Origin: Flabesymbios commensalis
Lineage: Eukaryota; Annelida; Polychaeta; Terebellida; Flabelligeridae
Length of the DNA stretch: 64,000 bases
Direction of reading: 5' to 3'
Assembly: GCA_964017125.1 (NCBI GenBank)
Contig: OZ024905.1
Span: 38,388,084-38,452,083, forward strand
The notes beneath the pieces are model-generated. The model was not told where the DNA came from. It worked only from the letters and a program-made list of their open reading frames with translations, and did no database searches. Below, piece after piece: positions 34,720 to 46,063 of this stretch (position 1 is the stretch's first letter; every line of letters starts with the position of its first letter). The translations under genes were made by a program, and so were the position numbers.

Positions 34720-36880
34720 TTGTTTTCTTTTGTTGTTGAAGGAGTGGTCAGATGACGAGCTGTTGTTAACAATTTTGAATCACCATAAAATATCTTCGAT
34801 CAAACTCAAGCGAAAAAATAGTAGCGTTGTAGTTTTGAATGCTGTACATCCACATCACAAAACCTTATGGCCAACAAGAAACACTATACCAGCAGGCTAT
34901 AGGAACGTCAAGACTCTGTTTCTGGAAAGTATTTCGTCATATCCATCCATCTGTAAATGACCGACAATTTATCAGCGTCATAACCTGTTTCAGGTTACTG
35001 GAATAACCTAGTCTGTAAAAATAGCCCACTATACTCTAGTTAAATTATTACTCAGATTTTCTTGAAATAAAGGTAAATAAATTGATGGACATAAAACATT
35101 TTGGTCAGGGCCGTTTAAAAATATTTTCCTGCAAGTACACCATAACTATTTTGAAATGCAACGCCAGCAATAATACTGAGAATATCGAAAACACTGATTA
35201 AAATAATACGAAAAAGTGACACGAAATTAAATTCATGAGCACTGTATCGATTATTTGCAAAATAGATGCTGTTGTTGTCAATTCTCCCGCTTTTATACAA
35301 TATTTTATCGACAATCAAATAAGCCATACAATCCACACCCAAATGGAAAGTTTAAACAAATAGGTAACTTTGGAAATTGAGTGATATGTGTTTATAAACA
35401 CATGAATTTGGACTGCATTTAATGTATCCATGCCTTGATGAGCAGGTTAGTCTCATTATGTCATCACTGTCTATCATCACTACTGATTGTAGCCTCCCTG
35501 TTATTTTCTTGTTTGGTTTCACTATAATTATTTCCCGTACAACAATATTCTAGAGAGAATAAAGGAAAGGAGTCAATGAAGTTATTTACTTACCGTCGAC
35601 AAAACGGTAAACTGAATAATAGTAATCATTGGTGAGGCAGTTTGCCGGCGTGGCAACTGACCATGGCATTTCCCCAGGTCGATATTGGTGTCCCCTCATC
35701 CAACACTACGATAAGTTTGTCATCTTGTAATGTAAAACGAGATGTAGACCAGGAGTTGATTTTTAAATAAAAACATTTGTATTTGATGTTCAGAAAATTT
35801 CCTGATAACAGTCGTTGGCTTAGAAAGATTGTGAACAAGAATGATCAAGGTTTCCATTACTGAAAACCAGGTAAATTGAGGTGTTTTACATTTTTGCAAA
35901 TTTGTGATTAAGGAACATCGTACGAAGTATTGAAATAACAATGTAAAATATAAAAATGACACTTCTTGGAGCAACCTTACCTCTCTGTGGCGCTCAGACT
36001 GAAGACACTAAGACACTAATGTAAACAACAACTGATGTTTTAGCCAATTGATAAATGCTATTGAAGGCTATTATACCCATGTATGTACAGCATAACCCGA
36101 GGTCAAAAACTGCTGCTATGGGCGACTACCTCAGTAACCTGTCATGAACGACCATATTTTCTGTTCCACGATGTCTTTTGTATTTAAAGTGCATTGCAAT
36201 GAGCGACCGCCTGTATGACGCGACCAACTACCACAATTTGCGAGCAAAAAGTCTAAAATTGAACTGCCAATCGACCACTTATGTGAAAAAAGTCGTTCCC
36301 ACGTCTGAGATATGCGGTTGGTCGCTCATTGATCAGAGCGTGTGTAGTCACTGTAGTGTAGGGCACTTTCATGGTATAGGTTGCATAATTTGTCTCAAAA
36401 TGTGTTTTTTTGAAGGTGTTTGATGTTGTATTATTCCAACTTTATATGATACAGATATATGTTGTGGATCTTCTTGCAAATTTTCAGAGCAGCAACTTGA
36501 CTGAATAAAATTTCAGGCAAATTTCAAATGTCAGATAACCATATTGGAAAATAATTACATTAATTTTCTCAGTGGCTGCAGGAGAGGCATTAAGAGCTCA
36601 AATTGACTCTTTTTGTCCCTACACTGTTTGACTGGTTCATATTTATTTTAATTGTTAGACAAAAAGTGTAATTATAGCCATAAACGAAAAAATGTCAAAC
36701 ATTTTCCAAAAAAACTTTGAGAAATCACACACCTGCCATCCTTTCAATTACCACTAAATAAAAAAAACACTACTTGCTGCTCAGGATGAAGAGAGCAACT
36801 AGTAGAAGGGTAGGAGCAGATATGTTCGAAATTTCAGGGCAATATTCACAAAATTGACAAAATTATCAGGCGTTCTATTT
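34720..36880. other. Intergenic DNA between ASS1 and TMEM141, left part
   Basis: No gene recognised. The stretch at 36290-36345 (CTGAGATATGCGGTTGGTCG, then CTCATTGATCAGA) recurs diverged at 47840-47895, so it is a dispersed repeat. Short ORFs here have no recognisable motif. Confidence 0.5.
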
Positions 36881-36902
36881 TAAGAAATTTCTGTTGTTAA
36901 AA

Positions 36903-36918
36903 TGTCCTGGAGAGGACA
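36903..36918. repeat. Palindromic 16-mer TGTCCTGGAGAGGACA, site 1
   Basis: Perfect 6-bp arms around GGAG. It is flanked by TGTTAAAA on the left and TTTTTTTAACATTT on the right, which lengthens the dyad. Other exact sites are at 37265, 40662 (opposite strand), 40997 and 41159. Confidence 0.95.
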
Positions 36919-37264
36919 TTTTTTTAACATTTCAATATAGAAACTTAAATTGTGATGATAAATCAATAAATTAGACCATACATTAAAAAGTTTATTTATA
37001 CAGAAAAGTGCTGTTTATCACACACATACATATGGGTATATGATGTAGTTGAGCGCCATGTAAAATTTAGATTCAATCACAATAACAACAACCTGACTCT
37101 TTGAAGATAGAAATTGGGCAGTCAATGCCAATATAGGGATGTTTATTTATATGTCCCATTTGTTGAAATGCGCTGTACACCCCTTTCAGTTAAAGGGTTG
37201 TAAAGGGTAGATTTTACTCCAGAAATTAGGCTGTATATTTCACGAGTTTGTTCTGTTTGTTTTT

Positions 37265-37280
37265 TGTCCTGGAGAGGACA
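37265..37280. repeat. Palindromic 16-mer, site 2
   Basis: Exact TGTCCTGGAGAGGACA followed by ATTTTTAACAG. It lies 362 bp from site 1 in the same orientation. Confidence 0.95.
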
Positions 37281-37891
37281 ATTTTTAACAGTTGATTTAA
37301 AAAGCCTCAATTCCAATTCTAATTGGGTAATTCTTCTTTCATTAGCTATTTTTATTTGAGAAATACATGTAGTATTAACTAAGCTCAACAAATGCTGCAC
37401 ACTACTGTCAGATTATTCAAATTTACAGTAATGCTAATGTTAAGTCAATATAATTATAGAAACAACTGGTGCGCATAAAATGATATTTCTATTAGAACCA
37501 TGAATAACATATTCTCTGATATTTCTATTATAAGTGATGTCAAGCATTAGTAATGGCTTAGTGATATTATAACAATCATATGATACAGTCCTCAAGTTAC
37601 ATATAGTACTGTACTAGTCATCCTGTACCTGCGTTTACATTATCTAATTGTTAAATAATGATAATAGCAGTAGACAACACTAAAACAATTTAAGAATCCA
37701 TAACATAGTAGGTTGAGATTTTAATAATGAACAAATGATCAAGATCAGAGGTCAATCACGGTGACTTGACAAGGATCTAGGGACCTGATAAACCTGGAAA
37801 TCAGTCCTGAAGCTATCAGCCGCCAGAGGCAAGGGACATGGACCACAGCATCATTATTGAACCGTCATCCTAAACCAGCCACCCATGTCCG

Positions 37892-38362
37892 TTGTGCTGC
37901 CGCCCATACTTTGCAATGAAAGATGCAGTGTTCAATTTCTTCAGTATTGCGTGCGAAAAGCTACACAATTTTGGCCAATTGATAATCAAATCTGAAATTG
38001 ATAACCAAAATATTTCATCTTTAATGATAGGAAAAACCCGTACAATGTGGAACTTGGTTGCAAATCGCTGTACACAATATTTTCAAAACAAATTTGAACC
38101 CTCTGATGATGAGCTCATTGCTTATGACAAACCATACGTCATCGCAATGTATGCTAGTCAGCTTATTGCTTATGACTTGAAACACATATTTACTCTTCTC
38201 AGAGCCCCATATAGTCAGGTTGTCAATTCATTTGGTGCTTTATATACAAGTGTATACTCAATAGAGTTGTGGAAGCACCTACAGCACCTCACAGTGCTAG
38301 CAAGTAAAGAGGATCAAGGGCTTCATCAAATTGTGCTTGCTTTCTTTTTGAACCACCAATAA
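37892..38362 (+). CDS. 156-codon ORF of unknown nature
   Basis: Open from ATG at 37892 to TAA. The product is not recognised: it has mixed composition (FNFFSIACEKLHNFGQLI, then RTMWNLVANRCTQYFQNKF), an internally repeated LIAYD phrase, and no signal peptide or known motif. It is longer than expected by chance for DNA this AT-rich, but has no upstream or downstream exon that I can join. It may be a captured exon, a decayed gene or chance. Confidence 0.2.
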   Translation: MCCRPYFAMKDAVFNFFSIACEKLHNFGQLIIKSEIDNQNISSLMIGKTRTMWNLVANRCTQYFQNKFEPSDDELIAYDKPYVIAMYASQLIAYDLKHIFTLLRAPYSQVVNSFGALYTSVYSIELWKHLQHLTVLASKEDQGLHQIVLAFFLNHQ

Positions 38363-38479
38363 ACATAAAATATGGGTCAAGCTTAGGAAAAATTTTCCAC
38401 CAGAACATAGATATTGAAATGGATAGATAAAAACATTTTTAATGCTTTTGGCTGCTAATTTGAGAAATAAAAGCTTTTT

Positions 38480-39715
38480 AGCCCGCCTATTAATTTTAAT
38501 TAAAAAAGGTGGGCTATCGCGATTGAATTCCGGCGGCGTCGGCGTTAACATGCCTTTACTTGTGGGCGCGATAACTTGAAAAGTTTTTCATGTGTCCTTC
38601 CCAAATTTGTTATGCTTGTTACTCGTGTGACCAGTTCTCGGACAAGTTCAATAATGACTCAAAAAAATCAAAATGGCAGATTGATTGAGATTTTTCGCAT
38701 TTTACTTCAATAATTGGACCTTGTGGGAGCGATAACATGAACAGTTTTTCATGTTTACAGGCATCAAAGTAAAACCTATAAACCTATAAAACCTTAAAAA
38801 ACCTATATTTGAAACAGTAACCTATATTTTTCTGAAAATAGCCTATATAACCTATAAAAACCTATATTTTGATTTTGCTTGGACAAAAACATTATGTTGA
38901 ACTATATTTTAATTGTGGGAATGTGTTTGTGTCAAATAACTTTCTGTGTTTCAGAAAGAAATGCTTTAAATATTATTTAATTCATCAAATAAGTCTGAAA
39001 TAAATAATTATTTAAGTTTATCAGCTACATAATTCCTTAAAAAAAATTCCTGCCTCGCTTCGCTCGGCATAAATAAACTTGTGTGAAGAATTTAGTAATT
39101 GCAATAAATAATTTGTCCAATTCAAACACTCCAGCCCTCTTCTGATTGAACATGGCTCCGTTAAGGCGAGCAGTTCGTCTTGTTGCCTAGATGTAAGTTT
39201 GATAGATCATACTACATGTATTTAACCATAAGCTGATCATCCGGTAAATGACGATGGACAGACCTGTATAAAAAAGTATGTTTACTGGGCACTATGTATT
39301 ATACTGTATATTCAGAGGTGTATACTATAAGGTAAACTTCCTGAAATACGGTAGATATGACATTGGAATCGTAAAAAAGTATGAATTTTCACATGGCGGG
39401 TACATTAGTGTCACTGGAAAACCTATAAAAACCTATAATTTATGTCAAGTAAACCTAAAAAAGCCTATATTTTTATGAAATAAACCTATAAAAAAACCTA
39501 TATTTTGACCTAAATGGACTTTGAAGCCTGCATGTATCTTTCCCAAATTTGTTATGCATGTTACTAATGAGCAGTTCTCGGATAAGTTCAATAAGGGCTG
39601 AGAAAAAAATCAAAATGGCCGATTTTTTGCGATTTTTTTGCATTTTGACTTTGTGGGCGCAATAACTTCAGTTCAACGTAATGGTGGCGGGCTATTGTCG
39701 AGTGTGCTCTTGTTA
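38480..39715. mobile_element. GGCGGGCTATYG repeat element with ~150-bp internal monomers
   Basis: Starts TAGCCCGCC and ends with the inverted GGCGGGCTA around 39683-39692, followed by TTGTCGAGTGTGCTCTTGTT. Inside, TGTGGGCGCGATAACTTGAA, then TTTTTCATGTGTCCTTCCCA, CAGTTCTCGGACAAGTTCAA and AAATCAAAATGGC form a monomer present about 2.3 times. The second monomer is split by the hAT-like MITE at 38758-39530. Confidence 0.72.
38750..39538. mobile_element. hAT-like non-autonomous transposon
   Basis: Body 38758-39530 (773 bp), with 13-bp terminal inverted repeats CAGGCATCAAAGT / ACTTTGAAGCCTG (one mismatch). It is flanked by CATGTTTA and CATGTATC, an 8-bp target duplication with two differences. Both subterminal regions carry arrays of AACCTATA units, as expected of hAT subterminal binding repeats. 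It interrupts a repeat monomer, and that monomer's continuity across the insertion confirms the boundaries. The ORF at 39278-39478 is inside and not coding by appearance. Confidence 0.85.
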
Positions 39716-40017
39716 CTTAGTTAACTTACTTTTTTAACAAACAAACCTTGTTACCATGGTTACTGTTACCCAAGTGAAATTACAGGGCATTTTGTTAATG
39801 ATATAAATGCAAAAAATTACAATACATGTATAATATTTAAATTGATTAATGTATAAAAGGTGATGTAGAACCAGTATTTCTAGTGTTCATATAAAGTTTC
39901 CTGATTGAAGTTGCCCAATTTAGAACGTTGTTTGATTCTAAAGCCATGTTGGCGATCAATTGATCAAAGCAATGCTATGTATGCTAATTCTCAATATTGC
40001 CATACACAAAAGCAATT

Positions 40018-40120
40018 GGCCAGGGAGGAGGAGGGAGGAGGGGGGTTCTGAACTCATAGCACATATACGGGTTATCCAGGTTCTGCCGGTGGCAGACAAC
40101 TGGATAGATGAAGATGGTGT
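40018..40120. repeat. Dispersed repeat, copy 2
   Basis: Matches 18618-18720: CCAGGGAGGAGG, CTCATAGCACATATACG, TCTGCCGGTGGCAGACAAC and GGATAGATGAAGATG. Confidence 0.8.
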
Positions 40121-40661
40121 CACACTACCCTGAACCACCACTTAAACAATGTTGTCTTAAGAGCAGATGGGTCATTTTGCTTTACTGAAACAAAATATTT
40201 ATATTGAGGCGGACCCCACTCCTGTTTACTCAGCGAAGCATGATAGTCTTAGACGCTGAGCGCTAGCCAACATTGGCACAACGTCTTTTGTTCGCAGTGC
40301 GACAGCATACTAAACCAATGTTGTTTTCTTGTTGCTCCACAGCTTCAGTCAGTGGATCAGCATTTTAACAACATCCTTCAAATTTTCCGTCTATGCACGG
40401 TTACCCCCCTCAAAAAGTGTACACATTTCACTGTCCTCATTCTTTCTTCAGCCCCCCCCCTCCCAAACTGCGAGAGTCCTCTCCAAAACCTCTTGAGCCT
40501 GCTGGAGACCAGCATGGTGCTCAGCATGCCAGGGTGCTCACTGACTCCAGTCAATTCTAGACCAGACCAAGGCTGTAGACAGTGTGTAATGAGCCAATTT
40601 TGTGACATAAAATACATAAATCGTATTCAACACAAGCGACATACATTTAATGTTAAAATTA

Positions 40662-40677
40662 TGTCCTCTCCAGGACA
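40662..40677. repeat. Palindromic 16-mer, site 3 (inverted)
   Basis: TGTCCTCTCCAGGACA on the plus strand, i.e. the same motif on the minus strand. TTTTAACAT follows it on that strand, as at the other sites. Confidence 0.95.
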
Positions 40678-40996
40678 TTCAGGAATTTTATAAAAAGGAG
40701 GCGCATTATCAGTGTGTCTTTTAAATTTGTTCTATTTATTATCTGGGTATAAACATGGTTGTATAATGAGATAGTATACAAAACTTGGATGTATCCCGAG
40801 AATGGAATCACATGTTACAACCAATATTGTATAGATTTTGAGGTGGATCCTATGACCAGTATAATGGTGGATACAAAATTACTAAAAACTAGATTTATTA
40901 GTCCTAGCCAGTTGTGTTGACTAAGTGAATATTGCTACTTCAAATAAGTGCATATTCAGGCTGTTTGACCTTATTGGTAACCCCGTGTTAAAATTG

Positions 40997-41012
40997 TGTC
41001 CTGGAGAGGACA
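40997..41012. repeat. Palindromic 16-mer, site 4
   Basis: Exact motif with GTGTTAAAATTG before it and TTTGCGTTTTTAACATTT after it. The flanking dyad is almost the same as at site 1. Confidence 0.95.
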
Positions 41013-41158
41013 TTTGCGTTTTTAACATTTCTGTATTAATTAGAAAGGGTCGACCTCCAAATGTTACAGATTGACCCTTTGTGGTCTATTCACACCGGGT
41101 TAAATAATGTAACAACAAAAATGAAACTATAAAATACCTCAGTACTTACTGACTTGAA

Positions 41159-41174
41159 TGTCCTGGAGAGGACA
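41159..41174. repeat. Palindromic 16-mer, site 5
   Basis: Exact motif followed by TATTTTAACGG. It lies 162 bp from site 4 and about 500 bp beyond the TMEM141 stop. Confidence 0.95.
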
Positions 41175-41464
41175 TATTTTAACGGAAGATTAGTTATTAA
41201 GATTTTCAATGTATATAGCATGGGAACTATGCTTTGTCGATTGAATAAATGAGTTGATATTGCTTAGTGATTAACTGTATTATTCCTGTATGCAACCTAT
41301 TATGTGAAAGTGCCCTGTAGTATAGTAGTGTGGTGTAGTAGTATTGAACGGAAGAGTATCAATGCTATATCCAATTAGTTAAAGAAACTAATAGTATAAT
41401 AACATGTTTGAACATATAATTATAAATGGAAGATACATCAAACAGAAAAACAATGTTGTACAGG

Positions 41465-41470
41465 TTTATT
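41465..41470 (-). terminator. TMEM141: Candidate TMEM141 polyadenylation signal
   Basis: TTTATT on the plus strand is AATAAA on the minus strand, about 200 nt after the stop codon at 41668. Confidence 0.5.
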
Positions 41471-41667
41471 TATATGTGATTATTTACATGTTGGACACAA
41501 TAATTATTGTTTAGCTTTAAATATATGTTAAAATTATCCATAATCTTCATAATGTTTATGACACTCAACAAATACCCTTCTCGTCACACATGGTTCACTC
41601 ATCCACTATCCGGTTGGAAATAGTCATAATGTGAATTATATCATTATTTTCCACGTATTTGTTATTG

Positions 41668-41711
41668 TTACGTTTTATCTGAGATACCCTGTTGTCCGGA
41701 TTTGTCTCTAT
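41668..41711 (-). CDS. TMEM141: TMEM141 coding exon 4
   Basis: Completes Asn, then RDKSGQQGISDKT and TAA. Acceptor GGGTTTGCAG. A hydrophilic tail comparable with the human KDRSTDQRS ending. If the preceding donor were not used, exon 3 would read 14 codons further to a stop at 42683. Confidence 0.75.
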
Positions 41712-44040
41712 CTGCAAACCCAAATAATAAAATATGCAAAACAAAAATGTATACCACATACATAAATCGGTTGTAAAAAGAATTACAATAATAAGTGCAA
41801 AACAGATTAGGGAACAATTCTATCATAGATACATGTAGATATCAGAAAACATCATCAAATTAATAATATATAATTTCAAACCAATCAATTTTGCCTGGAT
41901 AGAATAAACTGCCCGAAACACAAGTACTCCAGAGAGTTAAATCATGTGTACTCTATCATTAAAATTGTGGTTCAACGTACATCAATATCACAGTACTGGT
42001 ATACCCCAGAGTGTACCATAAAGCGCCACGTGAGTGACAACTGAACAACCAATCGCAAGTTATATAGCGGACTGTTTATTCACTAGGTGGTGCCAATTCT
42101 GAGTGAAGTTGTCTACATAACAGGATCCGACGATTACTATGGCCATAGTGGCATGATACGTTTTATTTACAGCTAAACATCTGTTCAACATTTGGTCACA
42201 ACATTGAGATTTGACTAAAATTTTGCTTAGTTCTAGTGAGGCATTTAAAATGATGGAATTTTTGTATTCACAAAATATTTTCTGTTAGATTTATTTCCAC
42301 TTCTACATCTACATTACATACGTCTCCGTAATCAGGGGAAGCATTGTTTGAAAATTATTGATCAGCAATTTTCATCTGCAATTGTAACTTGCTAGACATC
42401 CTTATACCTTTGATGTATAAAATATTTTGCTAATCAATTAGCAAGTGGGCAGAATTGCATAGTGATACTGAACAATTTTTTCTCTGATACTAATACATAG
42501 TAAATATATATGGGTATTGGTTCCGTTCATCTGAGTGATATATATTATATATCTTTAAACCCATATTAAGATTGGATCTCTTTTTAAACGACCCAATGGT
42601 GTCCAAATACCCAATAGCGTACATGTAATACAGGTAGTCGTTATTTAGTTAACTAAATGACAAACAAAAGAAAAAATAGTTATTATATAATATTACATAG
42701 TAAGAAATGAACCATACTTGATGTTGTGTTGCTCAGATAGGTTGATTGTCTAGCAGAAGAAAGCCAAGCACCTTGACACACACGAGTTCGCCTATATGTT
42801 ACAACATAGCCAATCAATCCTCCACCCAGAAATGATGTTAAAATGATTAAATTGGTGTTAATTCTGAAGGCTTTGTGTAGAAGTTCTTGTCCCACATAGC
42901 ATACAGCAGCACCTGATATAAAATACAGTTAAACGTGAATATCATACATGTCATATGAACATTAAATTATTTTAGCAAAGTAAATATTAACAGTAACACG
43001 CTTTATTGAAATACTTTCTAATCACTTCTTGGCTATTTGATAATCCTGATAAATATGTTGATATACAATAACAAAAACAAAATACCAGCAAAAAATAACT
43101 GACCTAGAGTCGCACACGGGAGGCACCTCCAACGTTTTTTAGTTTTTATATTTAAATCAATTGTTAGTAGCTCATTTGAGCCAGTTAAATATGGCTGGTA
43201 TAAGTGTTTTTATCGAGGCCTGCTGACACTATTCCTAGCAAACAAAAGACGATAAGTTGACTCCATGTTGCCTTGTTAAGTTAATAATTGACTTTCATTC
43301 TATATGATTGCAGGGTTAACTTGTTTTGTTCCTGACTTACAAATAAATTCCACCCACATTTACTGCTGATACTTGCCTGATATAAAAGACATCAATCCCA
43401 CACCAATTGCCCGAGACTGGCACTCTTGATAGGAGCCAAAACTCTACAATGTCAAATAAGTACACAGGCCTACATAATATTATCAACACATACACAATAT
43501 TATTGATGCATGTACACACATAAAAAAATATAAATCAATACATGTCTATAAATGAGTGTTATGGATATAGGCCCTAGACAAATTACTAAATCATGGTACT
43601 GCTTGAATGATTACGTATATATATTAGAGCCTGTTAAAAGATATATTTTAATCATCTCGGACAAATACCATACTCATGAGTACTCTTACTTTATTTATTC
43701 TAATAAACGCCTATATTCCAATAAATGACCACCCACCCTGATTTGGAAATAAAACCCACGATCATATACACCATATGATAATTAAAAACCTACGCTGATA
43801 TTAAGCGCCCCCCTCGTGATCTCAGGGGGTATTCTAATTAACGCCCGGGCGTTGATTAGAATAAATACAGTAATTCCTTTCTTCTTTAAAGTTAATTGTC
43901 CCACCTAACCGACCACTAACATTTGATCGATGATTTGTGATATGTTACAGCAGTAGATTGCCTAATCAGGTTTTCAGACATACCGGATATTTTGCCCTGG
44001 CAGTTTTTTCAAAGGCGGTACCGCCGTTAATTTGTCCCAT
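41668..44040 (-). CDS. TMEM141: TMEM141 homologue, four coding exons
   Basis: Assembled by homology on the minus strand: 44040-43984, 43443-43377, 42912-42718 and 41711-41668. This is 363 nt = 120 residues plus stop, against 108 in human. Exon 1 is MGQINGGTAFEKTARAKYP; exon 2 SFGSYQECQSRAIGVGLM then SFIS. Exon 3 is AAVCYVGQELLHKAFRINTN, LIILTSFLGGGLIGYVVTYR and a tail; exon 4 RDKSGQQGISDKT. Human landmarks are matched in order: KHPGLGEYAACQSHAFMKG, the GTG turn, the hydrophobic segment ending VVSYGVTR, a C--LW box and a charged tail. Predicted membrane segments are about residues 31-49 and 63-81. The function of the family is not known. Introns are 540, 464 and 1006 bp; the second uses a consensus GC-AG donor. 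It is convergent with ASS1. Confidence 0.9.
42718..42912 (-). CDS. TMEM141: TMEM141 coding exon 3
   Basis: Acceptor TTATATCAG, then 64 codons carrying the end of the first and all of the second membrane segment. Donor GTATGG, phase 1. The best-conserved part is LGGGLIGYVVTYRRTRVCQG. Confidence 0.92.
43377..43443 (-). CDS. TMEM141: TMEM141 coding exon 2
   Basis: 22 codons plus 1 nt, SFGSYQECQSRAIGVGLM then SFIS. Acceptor ACATTGTAG, donor AG|GCAAGT, which is the perfect consensus for a GC donor. SYQECQSRA matches human EYAACQSHA. Confidence 0.92.
43687..43873. mobile_element. Small MITE in TMEM141 intron 1
   Basis: About 190 bp, with inverted ends of ~24 bp of the form CTKTATTTATTCTAATMAAC then GCC, and TA at each flank. 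This is compatible with a Tc1/mariner-type target. Confidence 0.7.
43984..44040 (-). CDS. TMEM141: TMEM141 coding exon 1
   Basis: 19 codons, MGQINGGTAFEKTARAKYP. Donor GTATGT, phase 0. The sequence just upstream (TATTTTTTCAG at about 44090) is a good acceptor, so a further 5' UTR exon may exist. Confidence 0.88.
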
Positions 44041-44460
44041 TTTATTTCATACACATCTGTCCTTCCCACAGCCAATACAAACACTGAAAAAATAAGGCAA
44101 GTCAATTTCAAGGTGTATGAAAGACAAATTAATTAACAATCATTCCATAAAGACATATGTGACCAGTCACACGAAAAGGTGCCTCTAGACGGTATTGTCA
44201 GTTACAATTATTAAATAATTACATCATTTTAATGATTACATGTACATAACTAATATTAAAAAGTTAAATTTGTATCTCATAGAATCAAACATAATGCTAT
44301 GGCATTATTTATTCTGAGTGACATGGGCACATGATGTGTACATATACAATTCAAAAATAGTAATACAAATAGTATATTGTAAATTCTTAACATCTTACCC
44401 TCAACCCTTTGGGCTTATATATCACTATGCAGCTGATACAAAAGTGACGTAGGCCAATGT
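44041..44460 (-). promoter_or_regulatory. TMEM141: TMEM141 5' region
   Basis: Contains the possible 5' UTR acceptor near 44090 and no TATA box or CpG-rich stretch that I can identify. The start of transcription is not visible. Confidence 0.3.
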
Positions 44461-44462
44461 AA

Positions 44463-44581
44463 CATATGTGATGTGCTCAAACACGGAGCACATTCACCAA
44501 ATTGAGAAAGTACGAAGCCGAAGGGCAGTATCTGCTTACCCTACTAGAGTAAGAAGATATCGCCATTCAGCCCGGATGGCG
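44463..44581. repeat. Three consecutive hairpins upstream of TMEM141
   Basis: GTGCTC-AAACACG-GAGCAC (about 44472), GTATCTGCTTAC...GTAAGAAGATATC (about 44530) and CGCCAT-TCAGCCCGG-ATGGCG (about 44561). A hairpin made from the same GTAAGCAGATACTGCC phrase lies near 52408-52437. They are probably decayed hairpin MITEs. Confidence 0.65.
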
Positions 44582-44769
44582 GTATATATCGGAGCCAGAA
44601 GGTGGCGAACCCACGGACTTTACAAAGTGGCAGTTTATTTCACCCAAATATCTCATGTCATATAGATATGTTTATCCTAAATGTGCTGTTATTTTTAAAA
44701 TAAATTTCGTATAGATATAAATATATACCGTGCATGTTGCGAGCATGAAGCTCTACATGTAGGCTTAAT

Positions 44770-44772
<3 letters not shown>

Positions 44773-44808
<36 letters not shown>
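44773..44808. repeat. (AT)n microsatellite
   Basis: Eighteen perfect AT dinucleotides. Confidence 0.98.
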
Positions 44809-44809
<1 letters not shown>

Positions 44810-44811
<2 letters not shown>

Positions 44812-46063
44812 CCAGATAAACTGCTATAAGTAACATAATGATGTAGAAAGGGATACGGCAAATGAAAAAATAGCTGGATGTAAAAAACACGATGTGATGT
44901 CATCCATCACCCGTCTACAACTGTAGGATAACCACCTGATGAACTCCGATAAAATGGCTGTTATCTGTCTTCTCAGTATCGGGCTGTAAACGGTTTAGTT
45001 GCGTCTTGTACGTCGCACTATAGTGCCACCCAATAACGTTGATAGGGGAGGCAGCGTGTCTTCAGATGAGAATTCATGCGGATATGTTTCTGATCAGTGT
45101 CTGGTGACCAGCATATCGCCAGTGGCATGGGGGTATAAGATAGATGCACAAAAATAAAGTTAGTGATAATTATAAATATAATAAATATAGATACAGGCCT
45201 ACTGAGGCGTCAGCTTTTCAATGCAAATACATTTTTAAAGCTGACTCTGCTTAACAAATATAATATGATAGAGCTGGCGCCGCGTAGTTTGTCACTTCAA
45301 ATATGAAAAAAGATATTGTGCTCTAACATGTGACATACACAGAAATAACTTATATAGGTTAGCAGTTCAGTAAAACATCAAACTTCAATGCTTGAATGAG
45401 CCATATTATTCATTTAGGTATTAGCTAACATCTCATTGGGATGGGCAGTGTCATATCTAGGAAATAACGCCAAAGTTGTCCTTTGAGGGTGTATTTCAAG
45501 ATATGTTGATTTTTACCTGGCATGTCCACTGGAAGTGAATTGACTTCTACAGCAGTATATGAGTAAAATTAACAGATCTGTGCCACGATATGTCATGAAT
45601 GTATCGGGATGATACATTATATTATGTACATGCAAGTATGTCTACATGTATATATGGTACAGTAGTACACAGAAATAATAGTACCATAAAGTTACAATTT
45701 AATGTTAAAATATCACATCACAATATATAGGCTTATGACATTATAATGTCACTACAATGATGGTACAATGTTGTCTTAGACCTTGCAATTTCACGATGTG
45801 ACCGATATAATATATTATATTAATTTTCATTCCTACTAGCAGGTTTTTAGTTATCAATGTCGTAAAACCTATTTCTGGCAATTTTTCTTTCATATTTATA
45901 AAAATATTAATTTATTTCTAAATGTCACAAACTAGTATAGAAATTGTCTAGTGTCTCATCATCTTGCTACAGTAAAAATTTGGTAATGATTGGCATAGCA
46001 CAGACTGATCCACATAAGGGGTGTTCAATAACATTTCAGCAGCCATTTCCCGTATAGCTCAGA
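44810..46063. other. AT-rich DNA without recognised gene
   Basis: Both strands inspected. Only short ORFs without motifs, and no clear repeat. Confidence 0.5.

Noticed and set aside
40352-40693. 113-codon plus-strand ORF
   Set aside because: Low-complexity start, poly-C run, no motif, no splice partners.
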